Translations under genes and position numbers: made by a program
Source: Micromonospora terminaliae
GTDB lineage: Bacteria > Actinomycetota > Actinomycetes > Mycobacteriales > Micromonosporaceae
Length of the DNA stretch: 64,000 bases
NCBI RefSeq assembly: GCF_009671205.1
Contig: NZ_CP045309.1
Coordinates: forward strand, 3,844,001-3,908,000
Direction of reading: 5' to 3'
Notes under the pieces: model-generated
Told to the model about the DNA's origin: nothing
What the model saw: the letters and a program-made list of their open reading frames with translations, nothing else
The model's database searches: none
In this document: one piece after another, positions 9,325 through 19,450 of the stretch
Position numbering within the stretch: the stretch's first letter is position 1
Layout: every line of letters begins with the position of its first letter

Positions 9325-9457
9325 GCACGCTAGCACCCTTCCGCGGCTCTTGTGACGGGGATTTCTGGTGGCTCGTGTCCGGTGTCACATCGTTCGGGGC
9401 GTGACGCCGGTCGCCCGACGTTCATCGACGGCCGCCGACCGGCGTAGGCTCGGTTTC

Positions 9458-10447
9458 GTGACGATCGAGCACTCCGCGCCGACGACTGAGCAGGCAGCGC
9501 CCACCGCGACGGTTGCACCCGAGGGGCGGCGCATGCTGCGGATCGAGGCGCGCAACGCCGAGACGCCGATCGAGCGCAAGCCGCCGTGGATCAAGGTCAA
9601 GGCCAAGATGGGCCCGGAGTACACCCAGCTGCGCGGGCTCGTCTCGCGCGAGGGGCTGCACACCGTCTGCCAGGAGGCCGGCTGCCCCAACATCTACGAG
9701 TGCTGGGAGGACCGGGAGGCCACCTTCCTCATCGGTGGCGACCAGTGCACCCGGCGCTGCGACTTCTGCCAGATCGACACGGGCAAGCCCGCCGAGTTCG
9801 ACGCCGACGAGCCCCGCCGCGTCGCCGAGTCGGTCGCCGCCATGGGCCTGCGCTACGCCACCATCACCGGCGTGGCCCGCGACGACCTGCCCGACGGCGG
9901 CGCCTGGCTCTACGCCGAGACGGTCCGGCAGATCCACGCCCTGCAGTCCGGCTGCGGCGTCGAGCTGCTGATCCCCGACTTCAACGCGGTGCCCGAGCAG
10001 CTCGCCGAGGTCTTCGGGTCCCGGCCCGAGGTGCTCGCGCACAACGTGGAGACCGTGCCGCGGATCTTCAAGCGGATCCGCCCGGCGTTCCGCTACGAGC
10101 GTTCCCTCGACGTGATCCGCCAGGCGCGCGCCGACGGCCTGGTCACCAAGAGCAACCTGATCCTCGGCATGGGCGAGGAGCGGGCCGAGGTCTCCCAGGC
10201 ACTGCGCGACCTGCACGAGGCCGGCTGCGAGCTGATCACCATCACGCAGTACCTGCGCCCCTCCCCCCGGCACCACCCGGTCACCCGCTGGGTCAAGCCG
10301 GAGGAGTTCGTCGAGCTGCGCGAGGAGGCCGAGGAGATCGGCTTCGCCGGCGTGATGAGCGGCCCGCTGGTCCGCTCGTCGTACCGGGCCGGACGGCTCT
10401 ACCAGCAGGCGCTCGCTGCCCGCGACGAGGTCGTGGCCGCCGGCTGA
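9458..10447 (+). CDS. lipA: Lipoyl synthase (radical SAM)
   Basis: Inserts two sulfurs into protein-bound octanoyl groups, completing lipoate made by LipB. 329 aa. The auxiliary cluster cysteines are Cys71, Cys76 and Cys82 ([12 protein letters not shown]) and the radical-SAM cluster is Cys97, Cys101 and Cys104 (CTRRCDFC). The C-terminal RSSY motif is present (VRSSYRA). I chose the GTG at 9458 because TAGGCT (9445-9450) lies 7 nt upstream, a leaderless arrangement; a longer frame from 9368 would have 30 extra unconserved residues. It is divergent from the aspS T-box leader. Confidence 0.97.
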   Translation: MTIEHSAPTTEQAAPTATVAPEGRRMLRIEARNAETPIERKPPWIKVKAKMGPEYTQLRGLVSREGLHTVCQEAGCPNIYECWEDREATFLIGGDQCTRRCDFCQIDTGKPAEFDADEPRRVAESVAAMGLRYATITGVARDDLPDGGAWLYAETVRQIHALQSGCGVELLIPDFNAVPEQLAEVFGSRPEVLAHNVETVPRIFKRIRPAFRYERSLDVIRQARADGLVTKSNLILGMGEERAEVSQALRDLHEAGCELITITQYLRPSPRHHPVTRWVKPEEFVELREEAEEIGFAGVMSGPLVRSSYRAGRLYQQALAARDEVVAAG

Positions 10448-10507
10448 GGCCGGCCGTCCACCGCGTCACCCACCGCCGGCCGCCCGCCGGATGCCATGAT
10501 CCCAGGG

Positions 10508-12457
10508 ATGACCGCCGGGGTACGCCAGCAGCCACGCGAGGCCACCCGCCCGCGTACGCCCCGGCGTACCCGGCTGCCGGCGCTGCTCGCCCTGCTGGTC
10601 GGGGTCGCCGGGGTCGGCTACCGGCTGGCGCTGCTGCTCGCCGACGTGCCGCCCGGCAACAGCGACGAGGCGACCATGGGGCTGGCCGCCCTGCACATCG
10701 CCCGCGGTGAGGACTTCCCCGTCTGGTTCTACGGGCAGGCCTACATGGGCACGCTCGAGGCGTACCTGGCCGCGCCGCTGGTCGCCCTGTCCGGGCCGTC
10801 GGTGCTGGTCCTGCGGCTGCCCACCCTCGCCCTGTACGCCCTCTTCCTCGCCCTGTCCTGGCAGCTCACCCGCCGGCTCGGCGGCGACCGCTGGTACGCC
10901 CTGCTGGTCGTCGCCGTGCTCGCGCTCGGCTCCGACCGGGTGATCAAGAACCAGCTCATCGCCGGCGGCGGCTACCCGGAGCTGAACCCGGCCGGGGTGG
11001 CGCTGGCGCTGCTCACTGTGAGGCTGTGCGCGGGCGGCTCGCGGGGGCTCCCCCGCCGGGCGTCCGCGGGCGGCCCGGCGGCGCGCCTGCCCCGTCCGGC
11101 GGACGCGGACAGGCCGGCTGCCGCGGGCGGGTCAGCGGCGCCGTTGTCCCCCTGGGCGGCCTGGGGGCTCGTCTCCGGGGTGCTGCTCTGGGTCGATCCG
11201 CTGATCCTGCCGTTCGTGCTGGCGCTCGGCGCCGTGCTGGTGGGGTGGCGCCGGCGAGAGCTGGTCGGGCGGGCCGGGGCGGTCCTGGCGGGAGGCCTGC
11301 TGCTGGGCGCGGCGCCGATGCTGCTGGACAGTCTCCGGCACGGCCGCAACCCGCTCGCCGCCGTGCTGACCGCCAGCGGGGCCGATGCGGCGGCGAGCTG
11401 GGGCGAGCGCCTGTACGGCGGGCTGGTGCTCGGGCCGCCGCTTGCCCTGGGCTTCTGCTCCCCCGGCCGCTGTGCCGGGTGGCAGCTCTGGTGGGCGCCG
11501 ACGTTCCTCGCCCTGCTGCTGCTGGCGGCGATCACCGCCTGGCACACCCTCCGCCGAGCGGTCCCGCCCGCGTCGCCCGCGTCGCCCGCGCCGCCAGGGC
11601 GGTCCGCAGATCTTGGAGAGTTTCCGTTCGCTGCGAACGACAAGTCTCCAAGATCTGGCGATGGTCCCGCTGAGGTGCCGGGCGGGCGGGTCTCGGCGGC
11701 GGTGCGGCTGGCGCTGCTCGCCGCGGCGGCGGCGGTGCTGGCGGCGTATGCGCTGAGCACCGCGGCCGGGCGGGCCCCGATGGAGAGCGCCCGCTACCTG
11801 TCGATCCTCGCGGTCGCCATGCCCGCCCTGCTCTGGCCCCTCTGGTCCGCCGCCCGCCGGGCCGGCCTGTGGCCCCGCCCCGCCGAGCCGCCCCACCACC
11901 CCGGCGAGCCGGCGGAATCCCACCGATCCGGCCACCACCTCGGCGAGCTGGCGGGATCCGACCGGCCTGGAGACCGCCACCTCGGCGATCCGGAGTCGAT
12001 CAGCCGGACCGCGGGCGGCCGGAAGCGCATCCGGGCGGCCGGGGTGGCGGCGGTCGCGGTGCTGGCGGGGATGCTGGGCACCGGGGTGGTCGCCACGGCG
12101 GGGGCGGTCGGGACCGTGCCTGCCACCCACGCGGAGGCCGAGCGACACCGGATGCTCGTCGACGCCCTCGGTGACCTGAACCTGCGCCACGTCCGCGCCG
12201 GCTACTGGACCTGCAACCGGCTCGCCTTCGCCAGCGGCGAGGAGGTGCGCTGCGCGGTGGTCGACGACGAGCTGCGCCCCGGGTTCGACCGGCTGCCCGG
12301 ATACCGGCGGGCGGTGGACGCCGACCCGGGCGCGGGCTGGGTGGCCCCGCCCGGGTCGCCGCTGGCCGCCCGGCTGGACCGCCGGCTCGGGCCCGGCCCG
12401 GACGGGCTCCGGGTGGTCGACGTCCCGGGCTGGCGGATCTACCTGCCCCGCCGCTGA
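10508..12457 (+). CDS. Polytopic membrane glycosyltransferase-like protein (GT39/ArnT-like) with inserted repeats
   Basis: 649 aa. The first periplasmic loop contains NSDEATMGLAALHIARGEDFP and WFYGQAYMGTLEAYLAAP, the acidic-loop signature of polyprenyl-phosphate-sugar-using GT-C enzymes. About ten hydrophobic segments follow. Three low-complexity inserts interrupt the protein: about residues 175-212, a palindrome-derived stretch near 365-390, and a His/Pro/Gly-rich repeat near 460-505. The sequence resumes its normal membrane pattern after each, so they look like tolerated insertions in loops. The ATG at 10508 is preceded by CATGAT 7 nt upstream. The last 19 nt overlap the convergent LuxR gene. 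The sugar donor and acceptor are unknown. Confidence 0.65.
   Translation: MTAGVRQQPREATRPRTPRRTRLPALLALLVGVAGVGYRLALLLADVPPGNSDEATMGLAALHIARGEDFPVWFYGQAYMGTLEAYLAAPLVALSGPSVLVLRLPTLALYALFLALSWQLTRRLGGDRWYALLVVAVLALGSDRVIKNQLIAGGGYPELNPAGVALALLTVRLCAGGSRGLPRRASAGGPAARLPRPADADRPAAAGGSAAPLSPWAAWGLVSGVLLWVDPLILPFVLALGAVLVGWRRRELVGRAGAVLAGGLLLGAAPMLLDSLRHGRNPLAAVLTASGADAAASWGERLYGGLVLGPPLALGFCSPGRCAGWQLWWAPTFLALLLLAAITAWHTLRRAVPPASPASPAPPGRSADLGEFPFAANDKSPRSGDGPAEVPGGRVSAAVRLALLAAAAAVLAAYALSTAAGRAPMESARYLSILAVAMPALLWPLWSAARRAGLWPRPAEPPHHPGEPAESHRSGHHLGELAGSDRPGDRHLGDPESISRTAGGRKRIRAAGVAAVAVLAGMLGTGVVATAGAVGTVPATHAEAERHRMLVDALGDLNLRHVRAGYWTCNRLAFASGEEVRCAVVDDELRPGFDRLPGYRRAVDADPGAGWVAPPGSPLAARLDRRLGPGPDGLRVVDVPGWRIYLPRR
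11607..11657. repeat. 51-bp palindromic element inside a coding sequence
   Basis: Perfect 13-bp arms (11607-11619 and 11645-11657, CAGATCTTGGAGA and its complement) enclose an inner palindrome GTTCGC-T-GCGAAC. The element is in frame with the glycosyltransferase-like gene and encodes a stretch around DLGEFPFAANDKSPRSGD. Its composition is poorer in GC than the surroundings. This resembles REP/RPE-type palindromic elements that insert in frame in genes; that identity is an inference. Confidence 0.7.
11894..11990 (+). repeat. Imperfect tandem repeat of 39-42 bp within a coding sequence
   Basis: Units begin at 11894, 11933 and 11975 with the shared core CACCACCTCGGCGAGC (slightly varied), and all lengths are multiples of three, so the reading frame is kept. 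They encode a His/Gly/Glu/Pro-rich cytoplasmic loop of the glycosyltransferase-like protein. Probably a slippage-born expansion. Confidence 0.65.
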
Positions 12458-15400
12458 GCCGGCGTGGCGGGCGGCGCCAGGTCGAGCAGCCCGAGACGGT
12501 GGGCCAGCGCGGCAGCCTCCACCCGGTTGGTCACGTCCAGCTTGGCGATGATCCGGGACACGTGCACGCTCGCCGTCTTCGGCGAGATGAAGAGTCGCTC
12601 GGCGATCCGGCTGTTGCTGTGCCCCTCGGCCACCAGCCGGAGCACCTCCTGCTCGCGGCTGGTGAGCAGGTCCGGCCCGGGCCGGCCGGTGCCGCGCAGC
12701 CCGACCCGGCGGGCCAGGGTGGCGGCCTGCTCGCCCAGCGGGGTGGCGCCCAGCCGGGTGGCGATGTCGGCGGCCTCGCGGACGGCGTCGGCGACCTCGT
12801 CCCGCTCGCCGGCCGCCGCGGCGGCCTCGGCCAGCGCGAGCAGCGCCCGGCCCAGCGGGTACGGCTGCCCGACCGCCCGCCACCGCGCCACCGCCGCCCG
12901 CCACGCGGGCAGCGCCGCACCGTCCCGACCGGCCGGGGCGCCCTGCCGCTGAACCGGTGCGACGGGAGCGCCGCCACCCGCACCAAGGTCGGACGCGGGA
13001 CCACCGCCGGAGACAAGACCGCCACCAGAGACGGGACCACCACCGGAAGCAGGGCCACCGCCGGAGGCAGGGCCCGGCCCGACGCCCGTGAGGATCGCCG
13101 TGACCTGGGCGGCGTGGGCCTCCTCCGCCGGGTAGCGGACGGGCAGCTCGGCGGCCACCGCGGACGCCTCGGCGGCCAGCCCGGCGTCGCCGACCAGTGC
13201 GGCGGCGCGGGCCACCGCGCTGAGCACCGGCCAGGCCTCCCGCGGCAGGTCGACCAGGCGCTCGTCGGCCAGGGCGGCCCGGCTCGCGGCGAGCGCGGCC
13301 ACCTTGTCGTCCGCCGCCAGGGCGGCCTCGATGCGCAGCTCGCGCAGGGGCAGCCGGTGGTTCGGCCAGAGGTAGGGCCGGGCCAGGAAGGCCAGCGCCC
13401 GCCCGACCAGCTCGTCGGCGGCGGGATGCGCCCGGGCCAGCCGCAGCCCCGCCCGGAGCTGGAGCCAGTGCAGCCCGGAGACGCCCGGCGGGTCGATCCG
13501 GGCGGCCTCCGCGCAGGCCACGTCGGCCTCGTCCCAGCGGCCCAGCGCGATGAGCGCCTCGGCCCGGTTCGACAGCAGGTACGCCCCGGTCGAGCGGCTG
13601 ATCCCCACCCGGCGCGCCTCGCTCACCCCGGCCGCGGCGGCCTCCTCGCTCTCGGCGTACCGGCCCAGCTCGTAGAGCACGTCGGAGAGGTAGACCAGGG
13701 CGCTCACCAGCGCCGGGGCGTTGCCGGTGGCCCGGGCGAGGGCCTCGGCCCGGCGCAGCTCGGACAGCCCCAGGTCAGGGGCCTTGTCGGTGCGGCAGAG
13801 CAGGGCGATGCGGGTGGGCAGCAGGGCCACGTCCTCGCCGACCGCCTCGGCCGCCGCCATCGCCTCGTCGGCCACCGAGGCGGCCTGCTCGGGGTCGATC
13901 TTGACCAGGTGCGCCGCGATGTCGGCGAGCAGCCGCACCCGCTCCGGCGTGTCCGGCACCCCGGCCGCCAGCCGGTACGCCTCGCGTACCTCGGCGGTGC
14001 CGTCGCTCTTGCCGAGCAGGGCGAGGTGCCGGCCGCGCCGATAGAGCAGGCCGGCGGCGCGCAGCGGCTCGGCTTCGGTGTCCACCTCGGCCAGCCCGGC
14101 CCGGGTCAGGGTGAGCGCCCGGTTGTAGTCCCCGGCCGTGGTGGCCGCGGCCAGGGTCTCCTCCAGCACCCGCAGGTGATCCATGCCGAGACGCTCGGCG
14201 GCGTCGGGCACCAGCTCCCACAGTTCGAGGACCCGTTCCAGCAGCCGGCTCTGCTCGGCGTATGCGTAGCGGTCGGCCGCGGCAGCGGCGGCGGTCCGGG
14301 CGGCGAGGAGGGCGCGGGGGTGGTCGTGTGCCGCGTACCAGTGGTGGGCGATCTCGGCCGGGGCGCGGCCGGCGGCCACCAGGTGCGGCTGGGCCTCGAT
14401 GGCGGCGGCGTACCGGGCGTGCAGCCGGGCGTGCTCGCCCGGGAGCAGGTCGTCGTGTACGGCCTCGCGGACCAGCGCGTGCCGGAACTCGTAGTCGCCG
14501 TCCGGGTCGGCCACCACGAGCTGGCCGGCCACGGCTGCGCGCAACGCGTCCTCCAGCTCGGCCTCCGGCAGCCCGGCCACCTCGGCGAGGAGCTGGTGGG
14601 CGAAGCGGGTGCCACCGGCGGCGGCGATCCGCAGCACCCGCTGGGCCGGCTCGGGCAGCCGGTCCACGCGCGCCAGCAGCAGGTCGCGCAGCGTCTCGGG
14701 CAGCACGGCGCAGCCGACGGGGTCGCCGGCGGCGGCCAGCTCCTCGATGAAGAAGGGGTTGCCCTGGGTACGCCCGTGCACGTCGTCGACGGCCCGGGGC
14801 GCCGGCTCGACGCCGAGCAGGTCGGCGAGGACGGCCGCGGTGCCGTCCCGGTCCAGCCGGCCCAGCTCGACCCGGTCCACGCCCCGGGCCCGGTCCAGCT
14901 CGGCGAGGAAGGGCCGCAGCGGGTGGCCACGGTGCAGCTCGTCGGTGCGGTAGGTGCAGACCAGCAGCAGGCGGGTCGCCCGGGCGGCCCGGACCAGGAA
15001 GCCGATCAGGTCCCGGGTGGAGCGGTCGGCCCAGTGCAGGTCCTCGATCAACAGCACCAGCGGCCGCTCCTCGGCGAGCCGCCGGAACAGGTCGGCGACC
15101 AGGTCGAACAGGTAGCCGCGCGGGGTGTCGGAGACGGGCAGCCCGGCCGGTGCGGCGGCCCCCGCCGGCACCCGGGCCAGCTCGGGAAGCAGCCGGGCGA
15201 ACTCCGCCTCGTAGCCGCCGAAGGCCGCCGGGCCGTCGTGGCGCAGCACGTCGCGCAGCGCGGCGGCGAACGGCGCGAAGGGCAGGCCGGCCTCGCCGAG
15301 TTCCAGGCACTGGCCGATGAGCAGCCGCGCGCCGGTCGCGGAGGCGTGCGCGCCGAACTCCTCCAGCAGCCGGGTCTTGCCGACCCCGGCCTCGCCGCCC

Positions 15401-15714
15401 ACCAGCACGGTCGCCGGGTCCCCGGCCCGGGCCCGGCCGAGCGCCTCGCGCAGCCCGGTCAGCTCGGACTGGCGGCCCACGAGGACGGTGCTGGCGGCGC
15501 GTGCGGTCACGCCGTCGAGCATGCCATGACGCGCACCCGCTCCGGCCCGGCCGACCGGCCCGATCCCCGCCGGCCCGGCCGCCCCCGTGACGGCCGGACC
15601 ATTTCCATCGGAGCTCCCGGTGGAGGCGGCCGGGTCGGTGCCCCTGAGGTCCAACCCGGCCGCATCGGACGAGGTGACGGTGGGCTGCGGCGCGGGCAGC
15701 GCCGGGGCGGTCAC
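12439..15714 (-). CDS. Large LuxR-family ATPase transcriptional regulator (LAL/MalT-like)
   Basis: 1091 aa as called. A Pro/Ala/Gly-rich N-terminus is followed by an AAA/STAND ATPase with Walker A GGEAGVGKTRLLEEF and Walker B LVLLIEDLHWADRST. A long TPR-like helical region follows, then a Gly/Ser linker with short repeats and a C-terminal LuxR HTH (LTSREQEVLRLVAEGHSNSRIAERL...ISPKTASVHVSRI). Such proteins activate transcription when an inducer releases the ATPase/TPR sensor; the inducer here is unknown. The GTG at 15714 overlaps the stop of the small upstream gene as GTGA, suggesting coupling. The ATG at 15522 (1027 aa) is a realistic alternative, since the first 64 residues are low complexity. 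The 3' end overlaps the convergent gene by 19 nt. Confidence 0.85.
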   Translation of the reverse strand: MTAPALPAPQPTVTSSDAAGLDLRGTDPAASTGSSDGNGPAVTGAAGPAGIGPVGRAGAGARHGMLDGVTARAASTVLVGRQSELTGLREALGRARAGDPATVLVGGEAGVGKTRLLEEFGAHASATGARLLIGQCLELGEAGLPFAPFAAALRDVLRHDGPAAFGGYEAEFARLLPELARVPAGAAAPAGLPVSDTPRGYLFDLVADLFRRLAEERPLVLLIEDLHWADRSTRDLIGFLVRAARATRLLLVCTYRTDELHRGHPLRPFLAELDRARGVDRVELGRLDRDGTAAVLADLLGVEPAPRAVDDVHGRTQGNPFFIEELAAAGDPVGCAVLPETLRDLLLARVDRLPEPAQRVLRIAAAGGTRFAHQLLAEVAGLPEAELEDALRAAVAGQLVVADPDGDYEFRHALVREAVHDDLLPGEHARLHARYAAAIEAQPHLVAAGRAPAEIAHHWYAAHDHPRALLAARTAAAAAADRYAYAEQSRLLERVLELWELVPDAAERLGMDHLRVLEETLAAATTAGDYNRALTLTRAGLAEVDTEAEPLRAAGLLYRRGRHLALLGKSDGTAEVREAYRLAAGVPDTPERVRLLADIAAHLVKIDPEQAASVADEAMAAAEAVGEDVALLPTRIALLCRTDKAPDLGLSELRRAEALARATGNAPALVSALVYLSDVLYELGRYAESEEAAAAGVSEARRVGISRSTGAYLLSNRAEALIALGRWDEADVACAEAARIDPPGVSGLHWLQLRAGLRLARAHPAADELVGRALAFLARPYLWPNHRLPLRELRIEAALAADDKVAALAASRAALADERLVDLPREAWPVLSAVARAAALVGDAGLAAEASAVAAELPVRYPAEEAHAAQVTAILTGVGPGPASGGGPASGGGPVSGGGLVSGGGPASDLGAGGGAPVAPVQRQGAPAGRDGAALPAWRAAVARWRAVGQPYPLGRALLALAEAAAAAGERDEVADAVREAADIATRLGATPLGEQAATLARRVGLRGTGRPGPDLLTSREQEVLRLVAEGHSNSRIAERLFISPKTASVHVSRIIAKLDVTNRVEAAALAHRLGLLDLAPPATPAQRRGR
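12996..13067 (-). repeat. Four 18-bp tandem repeats in the LuxR-family gene
   Basis: Units at 12996, 13014, 13032 and 13050, each 18 bp with a few changes, encode six-residue repeats of the type GPASGG in the linker just before the C-terminal part of the regulator. The frame is preserved. Probably a flexible linker of variable length. Confidence 0.7.
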
Positions 15715-15881
15715 CGGCGGGTGTCGGAGACGCGGGCGGCGTGCTGCCGGCGGCCCAGCCAGCCGCGCGGGTGCCGGCGGGGCAGGGACCGGGCGAGCCG
15801 GTCCCGGGCCGCGTCGGCCTGCAGCTCGGAGGCGTGGCTGCGGTGGATGCTGAGGAGCAGGTCTGCGTCGTTGCCGAACAT
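15711..15881 (-). CDS. Small basic conserved protein coupled to the LuxR-family regulator
   Basis: 56 aa, starting MFGNDADLLLSIHRSHA and ending in an Arg-rich tail (RSLPRRHPRGWLGRR). The ATG at 15881 has a good Shine-Dalgarno AGGAGA 6 nt upstream. The stop overlaps the GTG of the next gene (GTGA), so the two are probably translated together. No known domain is evident; the amphipathic N-terminus and basic C-terminus could bind membrane, nucleic acid or the regulator. No function is assigned. Confidence 0.65.
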   Translation of the reverse strand: MFGNDADLLLSIHRSHASELQADAARDRLARSLPRRHPRGWLGRRQHAARVSDTRR

Positions 15882-16094
15882 CTTGGTTCTCCTGTCGTGC
15901 GGTGTCTGTCGCTGTCGACACTGACTTTCCGCGCGAAGGTGCCCCCGGGGCATGGGTACGCTGCCTGATCTTCGGCCGCTCCCCCTCCTTACCCGGGGGC
16001 CTCAGGGGGCCGGCGGCGACGTAAGGTACTCAGCCGCGCGGCTAGGGGCGGCCACGGATCAACAGGCTGCGCGCCGACCACTAGACTCTGCGGC

Positions 16095-16784
16095 ATGGCA
16101 AAGCCCCAGGAGAAGGTCTCGTTCGGCCAGCGGCTGAAGCAGATCGGGATGGTGTTCCAGTTCACCGCCAAGCAGGACCGGTGGTTCGCGCCACTGACGG
16201 CGGCGGCGGTGCTGATTCCGCTCGCGCTCACCGTGGTGGCGGTGCTCCTCTGGGGTTGGATCTGGCTGCCGATCGGCATCCTGTTCATCCTGCTCGCCGT
16301 GCTGATCGTGCTCAACCTGCGGTCCAACAAGGCGATGATGAACGCCGCCGAGGGGCAGCCCGGCGCGGCAGCCCAGATCATGGAGAGCATGCGGGGCGAC
16401 TGGCGGGTCACCCCGGCGGTCAGCTCCACCACACAGATGGACATGGTGCACCTCGTGATCGGCCGGCCGGGGGTGATCCTGCTGGCCGAGGGCAATCCGC
16501 AGCGGGTGCGCGGCCTGCTCGGCCAGGAGAAGCGCCGGCTCGCCAAGGTGATCGGTTCCGCCCCGCTGCACGACTACGTGATCGGGCAGGGCGAGGGCGA
16601 GCTGCCGATCCGCAAGCTGCGGATGACGCTGATGCGGCTGCCCCGCAGCCTCGCCCCGAAGGACGTCAACGCCCTCGACAAGCGGCTCAAGGCGCTCACC
16701 GCCCGCCCGCAGATGCCCAAGGGCGCGATCCCGAAGAACATGCGGCCGCCGCGGGGCGCGTTCCGCCAGACCCGGGGTCGCTGA
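16095..16784 (+). CDS. DUF4191 family membrane protein
   Basis: 229 aa. A cytoplasmic N-terminus (QRLKQIGMVFQFTAKQDR) leads to two adjacent membrane helices (about 32-75). A cytoplasmic domain with VHLVIGRPGVILLAEGNPQRVRGLL follows, then a basic C-terminal tail. This is the actinobacterial DUF4191 family, which almost always lies between lipA and glnA (Rv2219 in M. tuberculosis); its biochemical role is unknown. TAGACT (16082-16087) lies 7 nt before the ATG, a leaderless pattern. A strong terminator follows the gene. Confidence 0.9.
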   Translation: MAKPQEKVSFGQRLKQIGMVFQFTAKQDRWFAPLTAAAVLIPLALTVVAVLLWGWIWLPIGILFILLAVLIVLNLRSNKAMMNAAEGQPGAAAQIMESMRGDWRVTPAVSSTTQMDMVHLVIGRPGVILLAEGNPQRVRGLLGQEKRRLAKVIGSAPLHDYVIGQGEGELPIRKLRMTLMRLPRSLAPKDVNALDKRLKALTARPQMPKGAIPKNMRPPRGAFRQTRGR

Positions 16785-16800
16785 CCCCCGTCGTACGCGA

Positions 16801-16834
16801 GAAGGAGCCGGCCCCGCGCGGGGCCGGCTCCTTC
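16801..16834. terminator. Bidirectional terminator between convergent genes
   Basis: Perfect 34-bp palindrome (17-bp arms, GAAGGAGCCGGCCCCGC and its complement) placed between the stops of the DUF4191 and RDD genes. AAGG/CCTT at the arm ends gives a short A/T edge on both strands. Confidence 0.85.
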
Positions 16835-16850
16835 GTCGTGGGTGCCCGGG

Positions 16851-17261
16851 TCAGCGGCGAGCGGGGCGGGGGGCGTCGGCGATGACCGACCCGGTGAGGC
16901 GGTCGTGCAGGCCGCGCCGGTGCCCGTCCATGATCAGCGCGGGGACGACGAGGGCCAGCAGCACGCCGCGCAGCAGCGCCCGGACCAGCCCGATCCGGCC
17001 CCCGTCGGCCCAGGACAGGCAGCGGATCCGGGTGATGTACATGCCGGGGGTCTGGGTGAAGAGGCCGAGGAAGAAGCCGTACTCCAGGATCAGCACCAGG
17101 ACCGGCGCCCAGCCGTCCCGGACCGGGTCGGCGAAGAGGTTGGCGATCAGCAGGCAGAGCACCCAGTCGATGAGCAGGGCGCCGAAGCGGCGGCCGATGC
17201 TCGGGGGCGTGAAGGTCGGGTCCGCGGCGGGCGGCACCGGCGCGGCGGCGGTATCGGTCAC
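16851..17261 (-). CDS. RDD family membrane protein
   Basis: 136 aa. After a Pro-rich N-terminus come the R-R-F-G-A-L-L-I-D-W motif of RDD proteins (helix 1), a second helix (VLVLILEYGFFLGLF), TPGMYITRIR, a third helix near 95-115, and GLHDRLTGSVI. RDD proteins have been linked to Na+/H+ exchange and to membrane-protein assembly, but this one is uncharacterised; it corresponds to Rv2219A in the conserved block. The GTG at 17261 has TACCCT 7 nt upstream. It is divergent from glnA. Confidence 0.9.
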   Translation of the reverse strand: MTDTAAAPVPPAADPTFTPPSIGRRFGALLIDWVLCLLIANLFADPVRDGWAPVLVLILEYGFFLGLFTQTPGMYITRIRCLSWADGGRIGLVRALLRGVLLALVVPALIMDGHRRGLHDRLTGSVIADAPRPARR

Positions 17262-17397
17262 AGCGGCCAGGGTAGCCAGCGACCGGCGCCGGACTGCCCG
17301 GGTACGCCGGTCGGCACGGAGCGGGAAACGGGACCAAAGACCCAAACAGCGCCAGACGGGAGGCGCTGAGCGGCCGGGATGACGCTCCGCGAGGGAC

Positions 17398-17413
17398 GTA
17401 ACACGGCGGAAAC
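17398..17413 (+). promoter_or_regulatory. GlnR box upstream of glnA
   Basis: GTAAC-acggcg-GAAAC matches the actinomycete GlnR consensus gTnAc-n6-GaAAc exactly, 82 nt before the glnA start. GlnR is the OmpR-like global nitrogen regulator that activates glnA on nitrogen limitation. A second half-box at the usual 22-bp spacing is not clear. Confidence 0.7.
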
Positions 17414-17494
17414 AGAGGAGACACGACCGGGCAACCCCGCGGCCATAGCGTCGCCAGGTAGACAGCGACCGGAGTGGACCCGCCAGGAGGACCT

Positions 17495-18919
<1,425 letters not shown>

Positions 18920-18973
18920 GCTGACAACCCTCTGACCGGGGGTTCATGCGCCCTGCGCCCCCTGGGTTCATCC

Positions 18974-19016
18974 GACGGGCCGTCGATCGCCGCGTACGAG
19001 CGATCGACGGCCCGTC
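18974..19016 (+). terminator. Rho-independent-type terminator of glnA
   Basis: 17-bp perfect arms (GACGGGCCGTCGATCGC and its complement) around a 9-nt loop, 54 nt after the glnA stop. There is no U-run, as is common in high-GC actinobacteria. Confidence 0.8.
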
Positions 19017-19064
19017 GTGCTCGGTCTGCCGGGCAGCCGCCGTCCTGGCCGTGCGTGGCAGGCC

Positions 19065-19361
19065 TCAGCCGGCGGTTTTGGCGATGATGCCGGCCATCTC
19101 GTCCTGACTGAAGGCCCGCATGGTCGTGGTACGGACGTTGCCCGCCCCGCCCAGCTGCAGGAGCGCCGCAGCGGCGGTCTCCTCGTCGGGTGCCTCGACG
19201 ACGGCCACGAGGTCGTACGGACCGACGGTCCACTGAAGGTTCACGAGCTTCGCCCCGACCTTCTGGGTCGCTGCGGCGAAGGCATCGGCGCGCTTCGGGG
19301 TGTCCTTGTAGGCGCGGATCCCCTGATCGGTCCAGTTCAGCAGGGCGATATACGTCGGCAT
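19065..19361 (-). CDS. GYD-domain protein
   Basis: 98 aa, begins MPTYIALLNWTDQGI and contains VGPYDLVAVVEAPD near residue 47, which matches the GYD family (small ferredoxin-like alpha/beta proteins of unknown function). GGAGGTG is positioned 9 nt before the ATG. It lies alone between terminators, convergent with glnA. Confidence 0.85.
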   Translation of the reverse strand: MPTYIALLNWTDQGIRAYKDTPKRADAFAAATQKVGAKLVNLQWTVGPYDLVAVVEAPDEETAAAALLQLGGAGNVRTTTMRAFSQDEMAGIIAKTAG

Positions 19362-19450
19362 GGCCCTTCACCTCCACGAAGAGATCTCATCGTAAGGCTA
19401 ATTCTGGGCAAAACGGTCTGAATCTGCCCAGCGCCCGCCACCAGGGTCGC

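Noticed and set aside
12499..15924. Very long open frame on the plus strand opposite the LuxR-family regulator
   Set aside because: Composition is Gly/Gln/Val/Arg-rich without domain pattern; it is an antisense frame kept open by high GC. The minus strand encodes clear Walker and LuxR motifs.
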